DNA of 64,000 bases from Staphylococcus massiliensis CCUG 55927 (GTDB lineage: Bacteria > Bacillota > Bacilli > Staphylococcales > Staphylococcaceae), in the NCBI RefSeq assembly GCF_000298075.1, contig NZ_JH815593.1, positions 937,543 through 1,001,542 on the forward strand, written 5' to 3'. Of this stretch, positions 8,593-18,738 are shown piece by piece. The number at the start of each line of letters is the position of its first letter. Within the stretch, counting starts at the first letter, position 1. The notes below the pieces were generated by a model. That model was not told where the DNA came from and did not search any database. It worked only from the letters and a program-made list of their open reading frames with translations. The position numbers and the translations under genes are program-made.

Positions 8593-8611
8593 CCCCTTCT
8601 TGAAAAGCCCT
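8593..8611 (+). repeat. Dispersed CCCCTTCTTGAAAAGCCCT motif, copy
   Basis: An exact CCCCTTCTTGAAAAGCCCT lies in the 600-bp gap between htrA and terC, just outside composite repeat copy 2. The same 19-mer recurs with one or two changes at 3725, 23383 and 29819. Confidence 0.6.
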
Positions 8612-8640
8612 TTAGAAAATTCATCGTATTAAAATAACTT

Positions 8641-8865
8641 AATTTTTTTAAACAGCTGACTCAGAGGGCGGGGCCCCGGCAAAGAAATTTGCGCTAGCAA
8701 ATTAACAAGCTAAGGAAGCCGGGGCTTAAGCGTGGTACAAAGTAGCATTGCTACTTTGTAAGTCCAACTAACAAACTGAAAGTTTGAGTTGGGCTTTAGA
8801 GACTACAGGCTCCAGCCACGCCCCAGGAAAGCATGCTGTTTAGGAAATTAAAATGTAACTAAACC
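8641..8865. repeat. Composite hairpin repeat, copy 2
   Basis: The left end is AAACAGCTGACTCAGAGGG and the right end AGGAAAGCATGCTGTTTA; read inward, both begin AAACAGC. Inside are GGGCGGGGCCCCGGC, an AAATTTGCGC..GCAAATT module, ACAAAGTAGC/GCTACTTTGT (about 8740-8762) and CCAACT/AGTTGG (about 8764-8798), in the same order as copy 1. It resembles staphylococcal STAR-like GC-rich intergenic repeats but I cannot assign it to a named family. The rest of the 8410-9010 gap holds only the short 19-mer motif and the terC terminator. Confidence 0.8.
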
Positions 8866-8970
8866 TACTGCATATAAAAAGAACTTCTGAACTCAGGTAA
8901 ATCATATACTTTTCAATGAAGATTATAAATGGCTTTTAAAGAAACTATCACGATAGGGCTTTTGACAAAG

Positions 8971-9004
8971 AAAAAAAGAGACAATGCTAAACATTGCCTC
9001 TTTA
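8971..9004 (-). terminator. Terminator after the TerC gene
   Basis: On the minus strand AAAGAGGCAATG pairs with CATTGTCTCTTT and runs into a T-tract. It begins a few bases after the terC stop codon. Confidence 0.9.
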
Positions 9005-9010
9005 AGCGCT

Positions 9011-9823
9011 TTAAGAATTGGATTTCTTCTTGTTTTTAGCAACTGATGTGAACCAACCAATTGCAACAAGTCCAAGCATAACTGCCCAGAAGATGATTTG
9101 CCATAATGTAGAGTGTGGGAATTCGTGTGGAATAATGCCAACTTGCTCGTGTGCGAGAACAAGTAATACAAGCTTAATTCCGACCCAACCTACGATTGCG
9201 AAGGCAGCACCTTCAAGTCCTGGATATTTCTTGAGGATATTAACAAACCATGATGCAGCGAAACGCATTAAGATAACACCAATCATACCTGCAACGAACA
9301 TAACACCAAATTGACCAGCGTCCATACCACCTAGTTTGAAACCAAGTTCTGGTAATGTTTTAGCGATAGCCATTGCAGCTAAGATAGAGTCGATTGCGAA
9401 TGCGATGTCGGCAAATTCGACTTTAAGTACTGTAAGCCAGAACTCTTTGTTGCTGACTTTCTTCTCGTTACCATCTGCGTCGTAATGTTCTGATTCATCA
9501 TCGTCAACTTGTTGCTCGTCGTGACCATGGTCTTTAGCTTTAAAGAAATCATAGAGATTCTTAATAGACATAAAGATAAGATACGCAGCACCAAGTGCTT
9601 GAATCCACCAGAATTTAACTAAGATACTGATTGCGAATAGTGATAAGAATCTAAATATAAATGCACCAATCAAACCATAGAACAGTGCTTTCTTACGTTG
9701 TGTTGGCGGTAAATGTTTAACCATTACAGCCATAACTACAGCGTTATCAGCTGCAAGTAAACCTTCTAAAAATACTAACACGAGTATTACCCAACCATAG
9801 GATAACAGTAAACTCGGATCCAT
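9011..9823 (-). CDS. TerC-family integral membrane protein (probable Mn2+ exporter)
   Basis: This 270-residue TerC/YkoY-type protein has about seven membrane helices. The signature motif EGLLAADNAVVMAVMVKHLP is at residues 20-39, with a second acidic membrane motif in EFADIAFAIDSILAAMAI; these intramembrane Asp/Glu residues are thought to bind metal. A His/Asp/Glu-rich cytoplasmic loop (DHGHDEQQVDDDE, about 97-110) separates the halves. Relatives under yybP-ykoY control export manganese or metallate secreted enzymes. The leader here carries that riboswitch, which strongly supports a Mn2+ role. A good AAGGAGTTGGAATT site precedes the ATG. Confidence 0.92.
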   Translation of the reverse strand: MDPSLLLSYGWVILVLVFLEGLLAADNAVVMAVMVKHLPPTQRKKALFYGLIGAFIFRFLSLFAISILVKFWWIQALGAAYLIFMSIKNLYDFFKAKDHGHDEQQVDDDESEHYDADGNEKKVSNKEFWLTVLKVEFADIAFAIDSILAAMAIAKTLPELGFKLGGMDAGQFGVMFVAGMIGVILMRFAASWFVNILKKYPGLEGAAFAIVGWVGIKLVLLVLAHEQVGIIPHEFPHSTLWQIIFWAVMLGLVAIGWFTSVAKNKKKSNS

Positions 9824-9859
9824 AATTCCAACTCCTTAAAAGTAGATGACATAATTAAA

Positions 9860-10008
9860 GAGACCCATGCTAAATCATAGCAAAGGTCTCACTTAACATG
9901 AATATATGTCCGCTTTACCGGAAGTTTGACTTCGTAATGACGATAAAGCGTTATAGTGTATGGTTATGTACACTATACAAGTTACTCCCCCTTGACGTTC
10001 GCGTCATA
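9860..10008 (-). promoter_or_regulatory. yybP-ykoY manganese riboswitch with terminator hairpin
   Basis: On the minus strand the leader of terC has both conserved halves of the yybP-ykoY aptamer: AAGGGGGAGTA at about 9983-9993 and GTGAGACCTTTGC at about 9880-9892, separated by a variable helical region. The second half is also the 5' arm of a hairpin (GAGACC..GGTCTC, 9860-9890) followed by TTTAATT, giving a classic switch between aptamer and terminator. Family knowledge: Mn2+ binding favours read-through, so exporter expression rises with manganese. The switching mechanism here is inferred from the overlap. Confidence 0.9.
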
Positions 10009-10091
10009 GGTATTCAATTATGTTGATTATATTATACCCATATATCGAGATTTAAACAAAAAATTTCGATTTCACAACATAATTTTGATCG

Positions 10092-11654
10092 TTACAGAAG
10101 ACTATATAATTTGATGTCTGGGAATTTTTCTTCAAACCATCTTGTCGCAAAATCATTTTCAAATAAGAAGACTAAGTTATCATAGCGGTCTTTAACGAGA
10201 ATTGAACGACTTGAACTCATCTTATCCGTTACATCTTCCTCGTTCTCAATCCAACGCGCAATCTTCTTACCAACCGGTTCCATCACAACATCAACGTTAT
10301 ATTCGTTGTTCATACGATGTTCGAAGACTTCAAATTGTAATTGCCCCACTGCACCTAGAATAACTTGGTTCGTGTGTAGTGTTTTATAATACTGAATCGC
10401 ACCTTCTTGAACGAGCTGTTCAATACCTTTATGGAAGTGCTTTTGCTTCATAACGTTCTTCGCCGACACCTTCATGAAAAGCTCTGGCGTAAACTGAGGT
10501 AAATCTAAGAATTCAAATTTCTGATTAGATCCCACTAACGTATCGCCGATTTGATAGTTACCTGTATCGTATAATCCGATGATATCGCCTGATACGGCTT
10601 GGTTAACCGTTTCTTTATCATCAGCCATAAATGATGTAGAGCGTGTTATCTTTTGCTTCTTCTTCGTACGTTGTAACGTCACGTTCATACCGCGTTCAAA
10701 GGCACCACTGACAACACGCATAAATGCGATTCTATCGCGGTGTTTCGGGTCCATGTTAGCTTGAATTTTAAAGATAAAGCCTGAGAAGTCTGTATCGAAA
10801 GGACTCACTTCAACTTCTTCTTTCGTTTGTCTAGGGTGCGGCATTGGTGCGTGATCGACATACGCATTTAAGAAGTTTTGAACACCAAAGTTTGCGAGCG
10901 CAGAACCAAAGAATACTGGCGTGAGCTCACCTTTTAGAAGCGCTTCTTCATCAAAGTCTTCACCCGCTTCAGATACAAGCATCAGTTCTTCTATCGCTTG
11001 AGCAAAAGCCGTGTCGTCTTTAATGTCATGATCTTCTTCTAATTCATAATCCTCATTTAAATGTAGAATATTGTCTTCATCGCGGAATGGCTCAATGGTC
11101 TTTTCATTACGGTCAATGATACCAAAGAAGTTTTGACCCATACCGATTGGCCAGTTCATTGGATACGTATCGATATTTAATGTTTCTTCAATTTCATCAA
11201 GTAATTCGAACGGTTCCTTACCGACACGGTCCAATTTGTTGATAAACGTGAAGATTGGAATGCCTCGCATCTTACAAACTTTGAATAGTTTTAACGTTTG
11301 AGGCTCGATACCTTTCGCACAGTCGATAACCATCACGGCACTATCGACAGCCATAAGCGTACGGTACGTATCTTCAGAGAAGTCTTCGTGTCCTGGTGTA
11401 TCTAAGATATTGATTTTATAGTCGTCATAATCAAATTGCATCACGGAACTCGTTACAGAGATACCACGTTCTTGTTCAACTTTCATCCAATCACTTGTCG
11501 CGAATTTCCCAGTTTTTTTACCCTTTACAGTACCTGCTTCTCGGATGGCACCACTGAAAAAGAGTAACTTCTCAGTAAGCGTCGTCTTACCGGCATCGGG
11601 GTGGGAAATAATCGCAAATGTTTTACGAGATTGTACTTCTTCCTTTAAGTTCAT
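10092..11654 (-). CDS. prfC: Peptide chain release factor 3
   Basis: This 520-residue translational GTPase recycles RF1/RF2 from the ribosome after peptide release. The G1 motif is [15 protein letters not shown] near residue 17, the switch II region [14 protein letters not shown], and the G4 motif NKLD. Domains II and III follow, and the protein ends with an RF3-type C-terminal domain. AGGAGCAATTTA precedes the ATG. It is downstream of murE-yueH on the same strand, the usual staphylococcal order. Length and motifs are complete. Confidence 0.97.
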   Translation of the reverse strand: MNLKEEVQSRKTFAIISHPDAGKTTLTEKLLFFSGAIREAGTVKGKKTGKFATSDWMKVEQERGISVTSSVMQFDYDDYKINILDTPGHEDFSEDTYRTLMAVDSAVMVIDCAKGIEPQTLKLFKVCKMRGIPIFTFINKLDRVGKEPFELLDEIEETLNIDTYPMNWPIGMGQNFFGIIDRNEKTIEPFRDEDNILHLNEDYELEEDHDIKDDTAFAQAIEELMLVSEAGEDFDEEALLKGELTPVFFGSALANFGVQNFLNAYVDHAPMPHPRQTKEEVEVSPFDTDFSGFIFKIQANMDPKHRDRIAFMRVVSGAFERGMNVTLQRTKKKQKITRSTSFMADDKETVNQAVSGDIIGLYDTGNYQIGDTLVGSNQKFEFLDLPQFTPELFMKVSAKNVMKQKHFHKGIEQLVQEGAIQYYKTLHTNQVILGAVGQLQFEVFEHRMNNEYNVDVVMEPVGKKIARWIENEEDVTDKMSSSRSILVKDRYDNLVFLFENDFATRWFEEKFPDIKLYSLL

Positions 11655-11699
11655 TAAATTGCTCCTATCTATTCGTTCTACATCCTATAAATATACCAC

Positions 11700-11939
11700 T
11701 TATACTTCTTGTAACCAATGCGTAATTCGTAATGCTAAGACTTCAGCTTCTTCTTCATCCACCACATTGAAAAGATGCATCACTAAGTGTTCGGTTAATG
11801 CTTCACCGTATAAGTCTTCATTGATTTGAAGTGACCAGTATAAGTCAGGAATGGATACAACAAAGAATCCTTCTTTTTTATTTTCATAAATGAACACGCG
11901 CGCTGAATAGTTCTCGCTTGTACTTTGTCTAATCTTCAA
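11700..11939 (-). CDS. YueH-family protein
   Basis: This small 79-residue protein resembles Bacillus YueH (start [15 protein letters not shown], then [14 protein letters not shown]). The function is unknown. The likely start is TTG at 11937-11939: GGAGGTG lies 8 bases upstream, whereas the in-frame ATG at 11954 coincides with that ribosome binding site. The gene overlaps the 3' end of murE by 11 bp, so translation is probably coupled to murE. Confidence 0.85.
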   Translation of the reverse strand: MKIRQSTSENYSARVFIYENKKEGFFVVSIPDLYWSLQINEDLYGEALTEHLVMHLFNVVDEEEAEVLALRITHWLQEV

Positions 11940-13413
11940 CAGGGCCACCTCCATATTTCTGATAAGCAGCTTCTAAGCCGATTAAGTCGTCACGATGTGG
12001 CACTTTAACATGACCTGGCATGATTTGATAAGGTTCACGGCCTTTTGAAGCAAGGACCACAGTATCGCCTGGTTCTGAAACTTCAATTGCGTGACGGATA
12101 CCCTCTGCACGGTCTGTAAATTCGACATAATTATCGTGTGTCGCACCCTTCGCAAGTTCTGACGTTAATTTCTTAGGATCGTCATTAGCTGGGTTATCAG
12201 GCGTATAAATAACGTAATCCGCTTCACAAGCGACGCGTCCCATTTCAGGCGTCTTCGTCATGTCGCGCTCGCCTGCCATACCGATTAAGAAGATCATCTT
12301 ACCTTTAACAAATGGTTTAACAGCTTCAATGAGTTTCTTCATACCGTCAGCTGTGTGGGCGTAGTCGATGATAAGGTCGATTGGTAATTCTGGATCTAGG
12401 ACTTCAAGTCGCCCTTCAACAGGTTCTAACTGTGATACGACCTCAACGATTTCTTCCATTGTCGCACCTTTACACCATACACCAAGCATAGCTGCCATAA
12501 TGTTTGAGATATTGAAACGTCCAACGTATGGTGATTGAACTTGGTACGTACCAAATGGTGTTTCGAAATCAAACGTTACACCTTGTAGTGATTCGTTGAT
12601 GTTCGTTGCTTTAAATGATGCCTCGTTATCAACCGCGTATGTTAACACCTCGAATGGAGTGACTGTTGCGAGTTCTTTTGAAAATGGGTCATCATTATTT
12701 AATATAGCGTATTTATCCTTAGATAAGTCTTGTCCAAGCTGGCTAAATAATAATGATTTCGCGTGACCATAGTTCGCCATCGTGCCATGGAAATCAAGAT
12801 GATCTTGCGTTAAGTTTGAAAATATCGCAACATCAAATTCGACACCACTTAAACGTCCTAAGCTTAATCCGTGACTCGAAACTTCTAACGTCATTGCTTT
12901 TGCACCTTTATCAACTGCTTCTTGCATCTTCTTCGTTAGAACGACGGTTTCAGGCGTTGTATTCTCACCTTTCGTCTTTGTTTCATTAATTTGAAAGCCG
13001 TTTGTTCCTAAATATGCACTGCCATGACCAAGCTTTCTATAGATATGATGAATCATTGTAGCAATTGATGTTTTTCCATTTGTACCTGTTACACCAATTG
13101 TTGTGAGTTTATGACTTGGGTAGTCGTATAATTTATGTATGAGATGACTTGCTACATTTAACGTGTTCGGTACAATAACTTGCGTCACGTCTCCATTTAA
13201 TTCTTGTTTACGATTTACGACGATAACTTCGCAACCTTTATCTACCACATCTTGGCAAAATTTGTGACTGTCTACTGTATAACCTTTAGAAGCAACAAAA
13301 ATACTGCCCGCTTCAGCAGTTCTTGAATCAGTCGTAATATCTGTAATGTCTCTATCTAAATGACCTTCAACTTGCTTGATTTTAATCGTTTCAAATAACG
13401 TATCGGCTTTCAT
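11929..13413 (-). CDS. murE: UDP-MurNAc-L-Ala-D-Glu:L-lysine ligase
   Basis: This cytosolic peptidoglycan enzyme adds L-lysine to UDP-MurNAc-L-Ala-D-Glu using ATP. It is 494 residues, the standard staphylococcal MurE length. The ATP loop GVTGTNGKT is at 107-115. The specificity motif reads DNPAND rather than the DNPR of meso-diaminopimelate enzymes, which indicates lysine. The start is the ATG at 13413 (MKADTLFE), with AAAGGAGCGATTGAG just upstream; the frame extends 13 codons further without a ribosome binding site. It is the first gene of a murE-yueH-prfC run. Confidence 0.97.
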   Translation of the reverse strand: MKADTLFETIKIKQVEGHLDRDITDITTDSRTAEAGSIFVASKGYTVDSHKFCQDVVDKGCEVIVVNRKQELNGDVTQVIVPNTLNVASHLIHKLYDYPSHKLTTIGVTGTNGKTSIATMIHHIYRKLGHGSAYLGTNGFQINETKTKGENTTPETVVLTKKMQEAVDKGAKAMTLEVSSHGLSLGRLSGVEFDVAIFSNLTQDHLDFHGTMANYGHAKSLLFSQLGQDLSKDKYAILNNDDPFSKELATVTPFEVLTYAVDNEASFKATNINESLQGVTFDFETPFGTYQVQSPYVGRFNISNIMAAMLGVWCKGATMEEIVEVVSQLEPVEGRLEVLDPELPIDLIIDYAHTADGMKKLIEAVKPFVKGKMIFLIGMAGERDMTKTPEMGRVACEADYVIYTPDNPANDDPKKLTSELAKGATHDNYVEFTDRAEGIRHAIEVSEPGDTVVLASKGREPYQIMPGHVKVPHRDDLIGLEAAYQKYGGGPVED

Positions 13414-13641
13414 CTCAATCGCTCCTTTATATACAATATAACTATTATACATGATTACTTATAATTTTAAAAAAAGACTATTGAGACTTCAATAATTTAA
13501 CAATTTATCGAAAGTGGCACATAAATATTTTAAAATTGCTTTCATGAGCGATAAAATTGGGTAAAGCCTTAACGTAGGAACGAATTTGCCTTCTTGTTCT
13601 TTTCCTCATAGGCCATAAGATGTATTGAGAATTAATGAATT

Positions 13642-13663
13642 TAAAGTTAATATAAAGTTAATA
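13642..13663 (+). promoter_or_regulatory. Tandem 11-bp direct repeat upstream of ugtP
   Basis: TAAAGTTAATA occurs twice in exact tandem, starting about 100 bp upstream of the ugtP start. The 11-bp period is one helical turn, as in many response-regulator binding sites (PhoP-, WalR-like). The surrounding 13414-13765 gap also holds AT-rich sequence with plausible minus-10 elements but nothing else I can name. The regulator is unknown. Confidence 0.4.
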
Positions 13664-13765
13664 TTGTGTTATGATTTTGTAATAACTCTAAATTCCCCTT
13701 TAAAATATAATATCAAATAAGTTAAACTAAGCTTGAAATAAAAAATACATGGAGGGTGGCTTCTT

Positions 13766-14941
13766 ATGGTTACTCAAAACAAAAAAATTCTGATTATCAC
13801 TGGATCGTTTGGTAATGGACATTTGCAAGTTACAAATAGCATTGTCGAACAATTAAACACATTAAATCTAGATCATCTTTCTGTGATAGAACACGACTTA
13901 TTTTTAGAAGCTCACCCGATACTCACTTCGATGTTAAAAAAATGGTACATCAATAGTTTTAAATACTTCAGAAATATGTACAAAATGTTTTATTATAGTC
14001 GTCCGGATGCGGTAAATAGCTGTTTCTACAAATACTACGGCTTAAATAAACTTTTAAACCTTCTTATGAAAGAAAAGCCTGACTTAATACTTTTAACTTT
14101 CCCAACACCAGTTATTTCAGTATTAATGGAACAGTTTAATATTAATATTCCTATCGCGACGGTTATTACGGACTATCGTCTACATAAGAACTGGGTGACA
14201 CCAGATATTGAGCGCTATTATGTAGCGACTAAAGAACTTAAAGAAGAATTCCATCAAGTTGGTATTCCGCAAGATAACATTAAAGTTACAGGTATTCCTA
14301 TTTCTGAAAAGTTCGAACAAGATATTGATACGCGTCAATGGTTAAAAGACCATAAGTTAGACCCAGATCGTGAGACAGTATTGATGTCTGCCGGGGCTTT
14401 TGGCGTATCAAAAGGTTTCGATGAAATGATTACTTCTATCCTAAGAGATAGTGAAAACTCTCAAGTGGTGATGATTTGCGGTAACAATAAAGAACTTAAG
14501 CGTTCTCTACGCGCTTCATTTGCGGGTTGCCACCGTGTCTTAATCTTAGGTTTCACGAAGCATATGAATGAGTGGATGGCTTCGAGTAATCTGATGATTA
14601 CTAAACCAGGTGGTATCACGATTTCAGAAGCGTTAACACGTAAGTTACCACTCATTTTCCTAAATCCAGCGCCAGGGCAAGAACTTGAAAATGCGTACTA
14701 CTTCACGGATAAAGGGTACGGCAAAATTGCTCAAACGCCTAAAGAGGCTATTGACATCGTGACATACTTAACGAACCATCCTAAACAATTAGCTCAAATG
14801 ACAGATAAAATGGCTGAAAATCGTATCTCTTACCCAACGCAACGTTTATGTAATGATTTATTATCTTTGTTAAGTAAATCATCACAACATGATGAAATGT
14901 ATGGAAAGGTTCCGCTTTATGCCAAAATCTTACTCAAGTAA
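13766..14941 (+). CDS. ugtP: Processive diacylglycerol beta-glucosyltransferase
   Basis: UgtP/YpfP transfers two glucose units from UDP-glucose to diacylglycerol, making diglucosyl-diacylglycerol, the lipid anchor of lipoteichoic acid. The protein is 391 residues, the usual length. It has a MurG-like GT-B fold: an N-terminal glycine motif ([11 protein letters not shown], about 12-22) and a C-terminal nucleotide-sugar site ([17 protein letters not shown], about 273-289). GGAGGGTGG precedes the ATG. It overlaps the start of ltaA, so the two are translated as a pair. The protein is peripheral on the inner leaflet. Confidence 0.96.
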   Translation: MVTQNKKILIITGSFGNGHLQVTNSIVEQLNTLNLDHLSVIEHDLFLEAHPILTSMLKKWYINSFKYFRNMYKMFYYSRPDAVNSCFYKYYGLNKLLNLLMKEKPDLILLTFPTPVISVLMEQFNINIPIATVITDYRLHKNWVTPDIERYYVATKELKEEFHQVGIPQDNIKVTGIPISEKFEQDIDTRQWLKDHKLDPDRETVLMSAGAFGVSKGFDEMITSILRDSENSQVVMICGNNKELKRSLRASFAGCHRVLILGFTKHMNEWMASSNLMITKPGGITISEALTRKLPLIFLNPAPGQELENAYYFTDKGYGKIAQTPKEAIDIVTYLTNHPKQLAQMTDKMAENRISYPTQRLCNDLLSLLSKSSQHDEMYGKVPLYAKILLK

Positions 14942-16127
14942 TTCCGGTAACAAAATTTTAAATCGTAATTTTGTAATACTTCTGATTATTTTGTTCTTAA
15001 TGGAATTAGCACGCGGTATGTATGTGTTAAGTTATTTATCGCTGTTGCCGAACTACGCTAAGATTTCAATTGGTTTAACGGCAACTGCAATATCATTACA
15101 TTTTATCGCTGATGCGATTACGAATTTTGTGATTGGCTTTATCCTAAAACGTGTAGGTCCTAAATGGGTATTAACGATAGGATTTGCACTTGCATTCTTA
15201 AGTTTATTCTTAGTCATTTGGTTCCCTACTTCTCCTGTTGTATTGATTATCAGTGCATTAATTCTAGGGATTGCCGTTAGTCCTATTTGGGTTATCATGC
15301 TTGCTAGTGTGAACGAGGAAAGCCGTGGTAAGCAAATGGGCTATGTATATTTCGGATGGTTAGCTGGTTTAATGATTGGTATGATTTCAATGAACTTACT
15401 GTTTAAAGTTAAACCGCTTGGCTTTAATTTCTTAATGCCACTTTGTGTACTCATTTCATGGGTGCTCTATTACTTCGTAACTGTTAAGTTAACGGATTAT
15501 AATACGAAGAAAGTTGGCGAGCAGCTTAAACAAATCTTTGAAGTTACGAAACGTCATTTAATTTTATTTCCTGGTATTGTCTTACAAGGTGTTGCGATTA
15601 GCGCATTAATTCCGATTTTACCTAAGTATGCGAAGGAAGTTATGAAAGTTTCGACTTTAGAGTACACGCTAGCGCTTATTATAGGTGGTATTGGCTGTAC
15701 GTTCTCAATGTTAGTACTTTCTAAAATTATCGATAATAATAGTCGTAAGTTTATGTACTTGGTTATCTTTATCGGTTTCTTAATCTACGGTAGTAGTATT
15801 TTAAGTCTATCGTTCTTATCAAATGTTATTATCGCAGGAATCTTAGCCTTATTTATTGGTTTAGTTTACGGGTTCTTATTACCTGCTTGGAATACATTTA
15901 TGGCAAGTTTCATTTTATCTCACGAACAAGAAGAAACATGGGGCGTATTCAACAGTCTTCAAGGTATCGGTGCTATGATTGGACCTATGGTAGGCGGTTG
16001 GATTACGGAATTCACGCACAACGTGATGTTCGCCTTTTACTTCGCTGGATTTACGATCTTGTTCTTAGCCGTATTCTACGGTTCATATTTCATGAAGCAG
16101 ATATGGGGTTCTAAAGAAGCTTCGTAA
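14919..16127 (+). CDS. ltaA: Glycolipid flippase LtaA (MFS family)
   Basis: LtaA moves diglucosyl-diacylglycerol made by UgtP across the membrane for LTA assembly. The protein is 402 residues with about 12 hydrophobic segments in the MFS pattern. The start is the ATG at 14919 ([10 protein letters not shown]), 23 bp inside ugtP and preceded by GGAAAGG; the frame extends ten codons further with no ribosome binding site. The order ugtP-ltaA and the overlap match staphylococci. A strong terminator follows. Confidence 0.94.
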   Translation: MPKSYSSNSGNKILNRNFVILLIILFLMELARGMYVLSYLSLLPNYAKISIGLTATAISLHFIADAITNFVIGFILKRVGPKWVLTIGFALAFLSLFLVIWFPTSPVVLIISALILGIAVSPIWVIMLASVNEESRGKQMGYVYFGWLAGLMIGMISMNLLFKVKPLGFNFLMPLCVLISWVLYYFVTVKLTDYNTKKVGEQLKQIFEVTKRHLILFPGIVLQGVAISALIPILPKYAKEVMKVSTLEYTLALIIGGIGCTFSMLVLSKIIDNNSRKFMYLVIFIGFLIYGSSILSLSFLSNVIIAGILALFIGLVYGFLLPAWNTFMASFILSHEQEETWGVFNSLQGIGAMIGPMVGGWITEFTHNVMFAFYFAGFTILFLAVFYGSYFMKQIWGSKEAS

Positions 16128-16153
16128 AATTTTATAATTTTTTAAATGAGGGT

Positions 16154-16197
16154 CACCATCGAAAGCTGACATGGCTTTTCGATGGTGTTCTTTTTTT
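16154..16197 (+). terminator. Terminator after ltaA
   Basis: The stem CACCATCGAAAGC/GCTTTTCGATGGTG is followed by TTCTTTTTTT, 27 bp after the ltaA stop. Confidence 0.92.
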
Positions 16198-16422
16198 GGG
16201 GAATTTGAGGTATGGATTGATGGTGGCTGTCGGCGGTGGTTAGTTTCAGGGATAGTGGGATCTTGGATTAGGTTGTTGTATGACGACAGTTAATCAATTT
16301 GATGTGGTTACGGTAAATCGTCTCTCGTTATAGTTATGTATAAAAGCGGCCTGTGTGGTATAGTGAATGTGAGAAAATCATAATTTGGTTTCGCCGAGGT
16401 AGATTACCTAGGGTAGTTGGCG

Positions 16423-16982
16423 ATTATCACGTTTTCGATTTCTTGATAAACTGAAGCCCTCTGATTATCACGTTTTCAGTTTCTTGATAAACTAAAGCCC
16501 TTTGGTTATCACGTTTTCAGTTTCTTGATAAACTAAAGCCCTTTGGTTATCACGTTTTCGATTTCTTGATAAACAAACACTCTCTGGTTATCACGTTTGT
16601 GATTTCTTGATAAACTGATGCCCTTTGGTTATCACGTTTTCGATTTCTTGATAAACTGAAGCCCTCTGATTATCACGTCTTCACTTTCTTGATAAACTAA
16701 AGCCCTTTCGTTATCACGTTTTCGATTTCTTGATAAACAAACACCCTCTGGTTATCACGTTTTCGATTTCTTGATAAACTAAAGCCCTTTGGTTATCACG
16801 TTTTCGATTTCTTGATAAACTAAAGCCCTTTCGTTATCACGTTTTCACTTTCTTGATAAACAAACACCCTCTGGTTATCACGTTTTCGATTTCTTGATAA
16901 ACTGAAGCCTTTGGTTATCACGTTTTCACTTTCTTGATAAACTGAAGCCCTCTGATTATCACGTTTTCACTTTCTTGATAAA
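16423..16982. repeat. 41-bp tandem repeat array A (14 units)
   Basis: Fourteen head-to-tail units begin at 16423, 16464, 16505, 16546, 16587, 16628, 16669, 16710, 16751, 16792, 16833, 16874, 16914 and 16955. All have a 41-bp period except one 40-bp unit. Each unit has inverted arms TTATCA...TGATAA around a core CACGTTTTCGA..TTTCTTG, then a linker like ACTAAAGCCCTTTG. Core variants include TTTTCAGTTTC and TTTTCACTTTC; the arms hardly vary. It lies in the 1.2-kb gap between ltaA and the convergent yjcG gene. Linkers are conserved, so this is not CRISPR. Outside the array I see only terminators in 16128-17356. Confidence 0.97.
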
Positions 16983-17252
16983 TTAGCACTACCCTGTGAC
17001 GTTTATGATCGATAATTACTACTGCATCTCCCTCATCAAGACCTATTATTCGAGCCACCGATACAATTAACCTCAACTGACATAGATTCTAAAGGTCTTT
17101 TCAAGAATTAAGATAAGTTCATACTAGAGTCTAATAGTTTCTGCCACCCCCCCTTCAATTAACCAGACTAATCCGGCCCAAATTCGTTCTTAGTGTATAC
17201 GACTAAGTCATCACCTAACCAAAACCTCAAAATCCCTCATCCAGCCAAACCT

Positions 17253-17285
17253 AAAAAAGCCCATTCAACCGAAGTCGAATGGACT
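17253..17285 (-). terminator. Terminator downstream of the 2H phosphoesterase gene
   Basis: On the minus strand AGTCCATTCGAC pairs with GTTGAATGGGCT around a TTCG loop and is followed by six T residues. It is about 75 bp after the yjcG stop codon. Confidence 0.85.
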
Positions 17286-17356
17286 GTATATGCAAACAAA
17301 GTATGGGATGAACGTACCCAACAGCTTATGCAATTGGAAGACGTCTCATCAAGTGA

Positions 17357-17866
17357 TTAGTTTAATTTAAATGTTTCTTGTTCAACCCATTTTTCTTTTT
17401 CGTCGTCGTAACGCATTAAAGAAAGTTGGTCGATTGTTTCTTTGTGTTCCACGCCAGCTAATTTAACTTGGCCGTAAATATCTTCGAACTCTTGGCTAGA
17501 TAAACCTTGAGCGATTGTGAAGTGTGGAACAAATGGGTGTTCTGGTTTACCAAAGAAGCTACCATCGTTAAATTCGTTGAATAGTTCTTCTAATACATCT
17601 GTCTTATCAACTTTGAAGTAAATAACGTTAGTTGTAGGTGCGAAGCTTGAAGCTTTTGTAACGTGAATTTCAACAGGCTTTTTGTCTTGAAGTTTTGATT
17701 CAATGTCGCCTTTGATTTTATCAAGCTCGTCTTCAGATGCTTCGAATTCACCTTTAATCGTGATATGTGGTGCAATTAAAGCAAAATGAGTATCATAACG
17801 TTTACGGTATGCGTTTACTTCATCTTGCAATTCTTTTGATGGAATTAATGCTAAACCTAATTTCAT
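17357..17866 (-). CDS. yjcG: YjcG-family 2H phosphoesterase (2'-5' RNA ligase-like)
   Basis: This 169-residue member of the 2H phosphoesterase superfamily has both HxT motifs: PHITIKG near residue 46 and PHFTIAQ near 126. Relatives hydrolyse 2',3'-cyclic or 2',5' phosphodiester bonds in RNA or nucleotides; the substrate of YjcG is unknown. ATG at 17864-17866 is chosen because AAAGGAGGAATATCA sits just upstream; the open frame extends 11 codons further. It lies 55 bp after the esterase gene on the same strand, as in yjcGH of Bacillus, so the two are probably one operon. Confidence 0.9.
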   Translation of the reverse strand: MKLGLALIPSKELQDEVNAYRKRYDTHFALIAPHITIKGEFEASEDELDKIKGDIESKLQDKKPVEIHVTKASSFAPTTNVIYFKVDKTDVLEELFNEFNDGSFFGKPEHPFVPHFTIAQGLSSQEFEDIYGQVKLAGVEHKETIDQLSLMRYDDEKEKWVEQETFKLN

Positions 17867-17920
17867 TGATATTCCTCCTTTGTTTATCCCTATGTACAAT
17901 TATAACAAAATTTCTGAAAA

Positions 17921-18658
17921 TTAGTTAGTTAAAAAGTACATTAATAATTCATCAATTTTATTTTTCCAAGTTTTCCAATTGTGACCACCATCGAGTTCTT
18001 CGTAGTGATACGTCATATCGGTTTGATTGATAAGGTCTTTTAAATGACGGTTCGGTGTGAGGAAATTAGCAGGTTTACCGTTCGTAGGTAATTTGAAATC
18101 CTCTTCTTCAAGACCTATCGTATGCCAAACGTTAAGCTCGCTTTTGAACTGACAACGGTCTAATAATGTTTCGACAACTTCATCAGAATGTGGACTCATC
18201 ATGCCAACCTGACTGAATACGCGCGGATAAGACAGTCCTGTTAAGAATGCGATACTGCCTGCTAAGCTATCACCTAGTAATAGACGCGCATTCCCGACTT
18301 TGTATGTTGGGAAGTTTGAATCTATGAAAGGCAATAACTCATTCGCTACCGCTTGAACAGTTTTAGAAGCGCGCTCGCCTTGCGGATGGAATTCTTCACG
18401 TCTTTTCTGAACGCTTTCGTAATGAAAGCCTATGAATATGGCACGTGAAACTTTGTCTTCTTGTCTTAGCTTTTCATAAGATCGATGAATTTGACCGAAC
18501 TGGAAGAAGTCTCGGCCGTCGAAACAAATAACAACTTTACTCTTAAATAAATCACTATAGTCTTTCGGGAGATAAATCGATAGTGTTACTTCTCTATCTA
18601 ATATCTCACTTTGAAAAGGCACTCTAGTGATTTCGCCTACTTTTAAATCTTCTAACAC
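17921..18658 (-). CDS. Putative alpha/beta-hydrolase esterase (YjcH-like)
   Basis: This 245-residue esterase resembles the enterochelin esterase/esterase D family. The nucleophile elbow is LLLGDSLAGS (Ser near 131) and the catalytic histidine lies in DGGHNWKTW (His near 226). The start is GTG at 18656-18658, with AGGGGG 9 bases upstream. It sits upstream of yjcG in the same orientation, matching the Bacillus yjcH-yjcG neighbourhood. The substrate is unknown. There is no signal peptide, so it is cytosolic. Confidence 0.85.
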   Translation of the reverse strand: MLEDLKVGEITRVPFQSEILDREVTLSIYLPKDYSDLFKSKVVICFDGRDFFQFGQIHRSYEKLRQEDKVSRAIFIGFHYESVQKRREEFHPQGERASKTVQAVANELLPFIDSNFPTYKVGNARLLLGDSLAGSIAFLTGLSYPRVFSQVGMMSPHSDEVVETLLDRCQFKSELNVWHTIGLEEEDFKLPTNGKPANFLTPNRHLKDLINQTDMTYHYEELDGGHNWKTWKNKIDELLMYFLTN

Positions 18659-18738
18659 AATAATGCGCCCCCTAATACTGTTAACCCCATTGTATCAAGA
18701 GACGCACTAAATTTTAAGCTTAATGCTATTTATTCAAT

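Noticed and set aside
8410-9010. A transposase or other gene in the long htrA-terC gap
   Set aside because: All frames are short, and the sequence is accounted for by the composite repeat, the 19-mer and a terminator.
16423-16982. CRISPR array
   Set aside because: The linkers between hairpins are as conserved as the hairpins, no cas genes are nearby, and the unit period is uniform. It is a tandem repeat.
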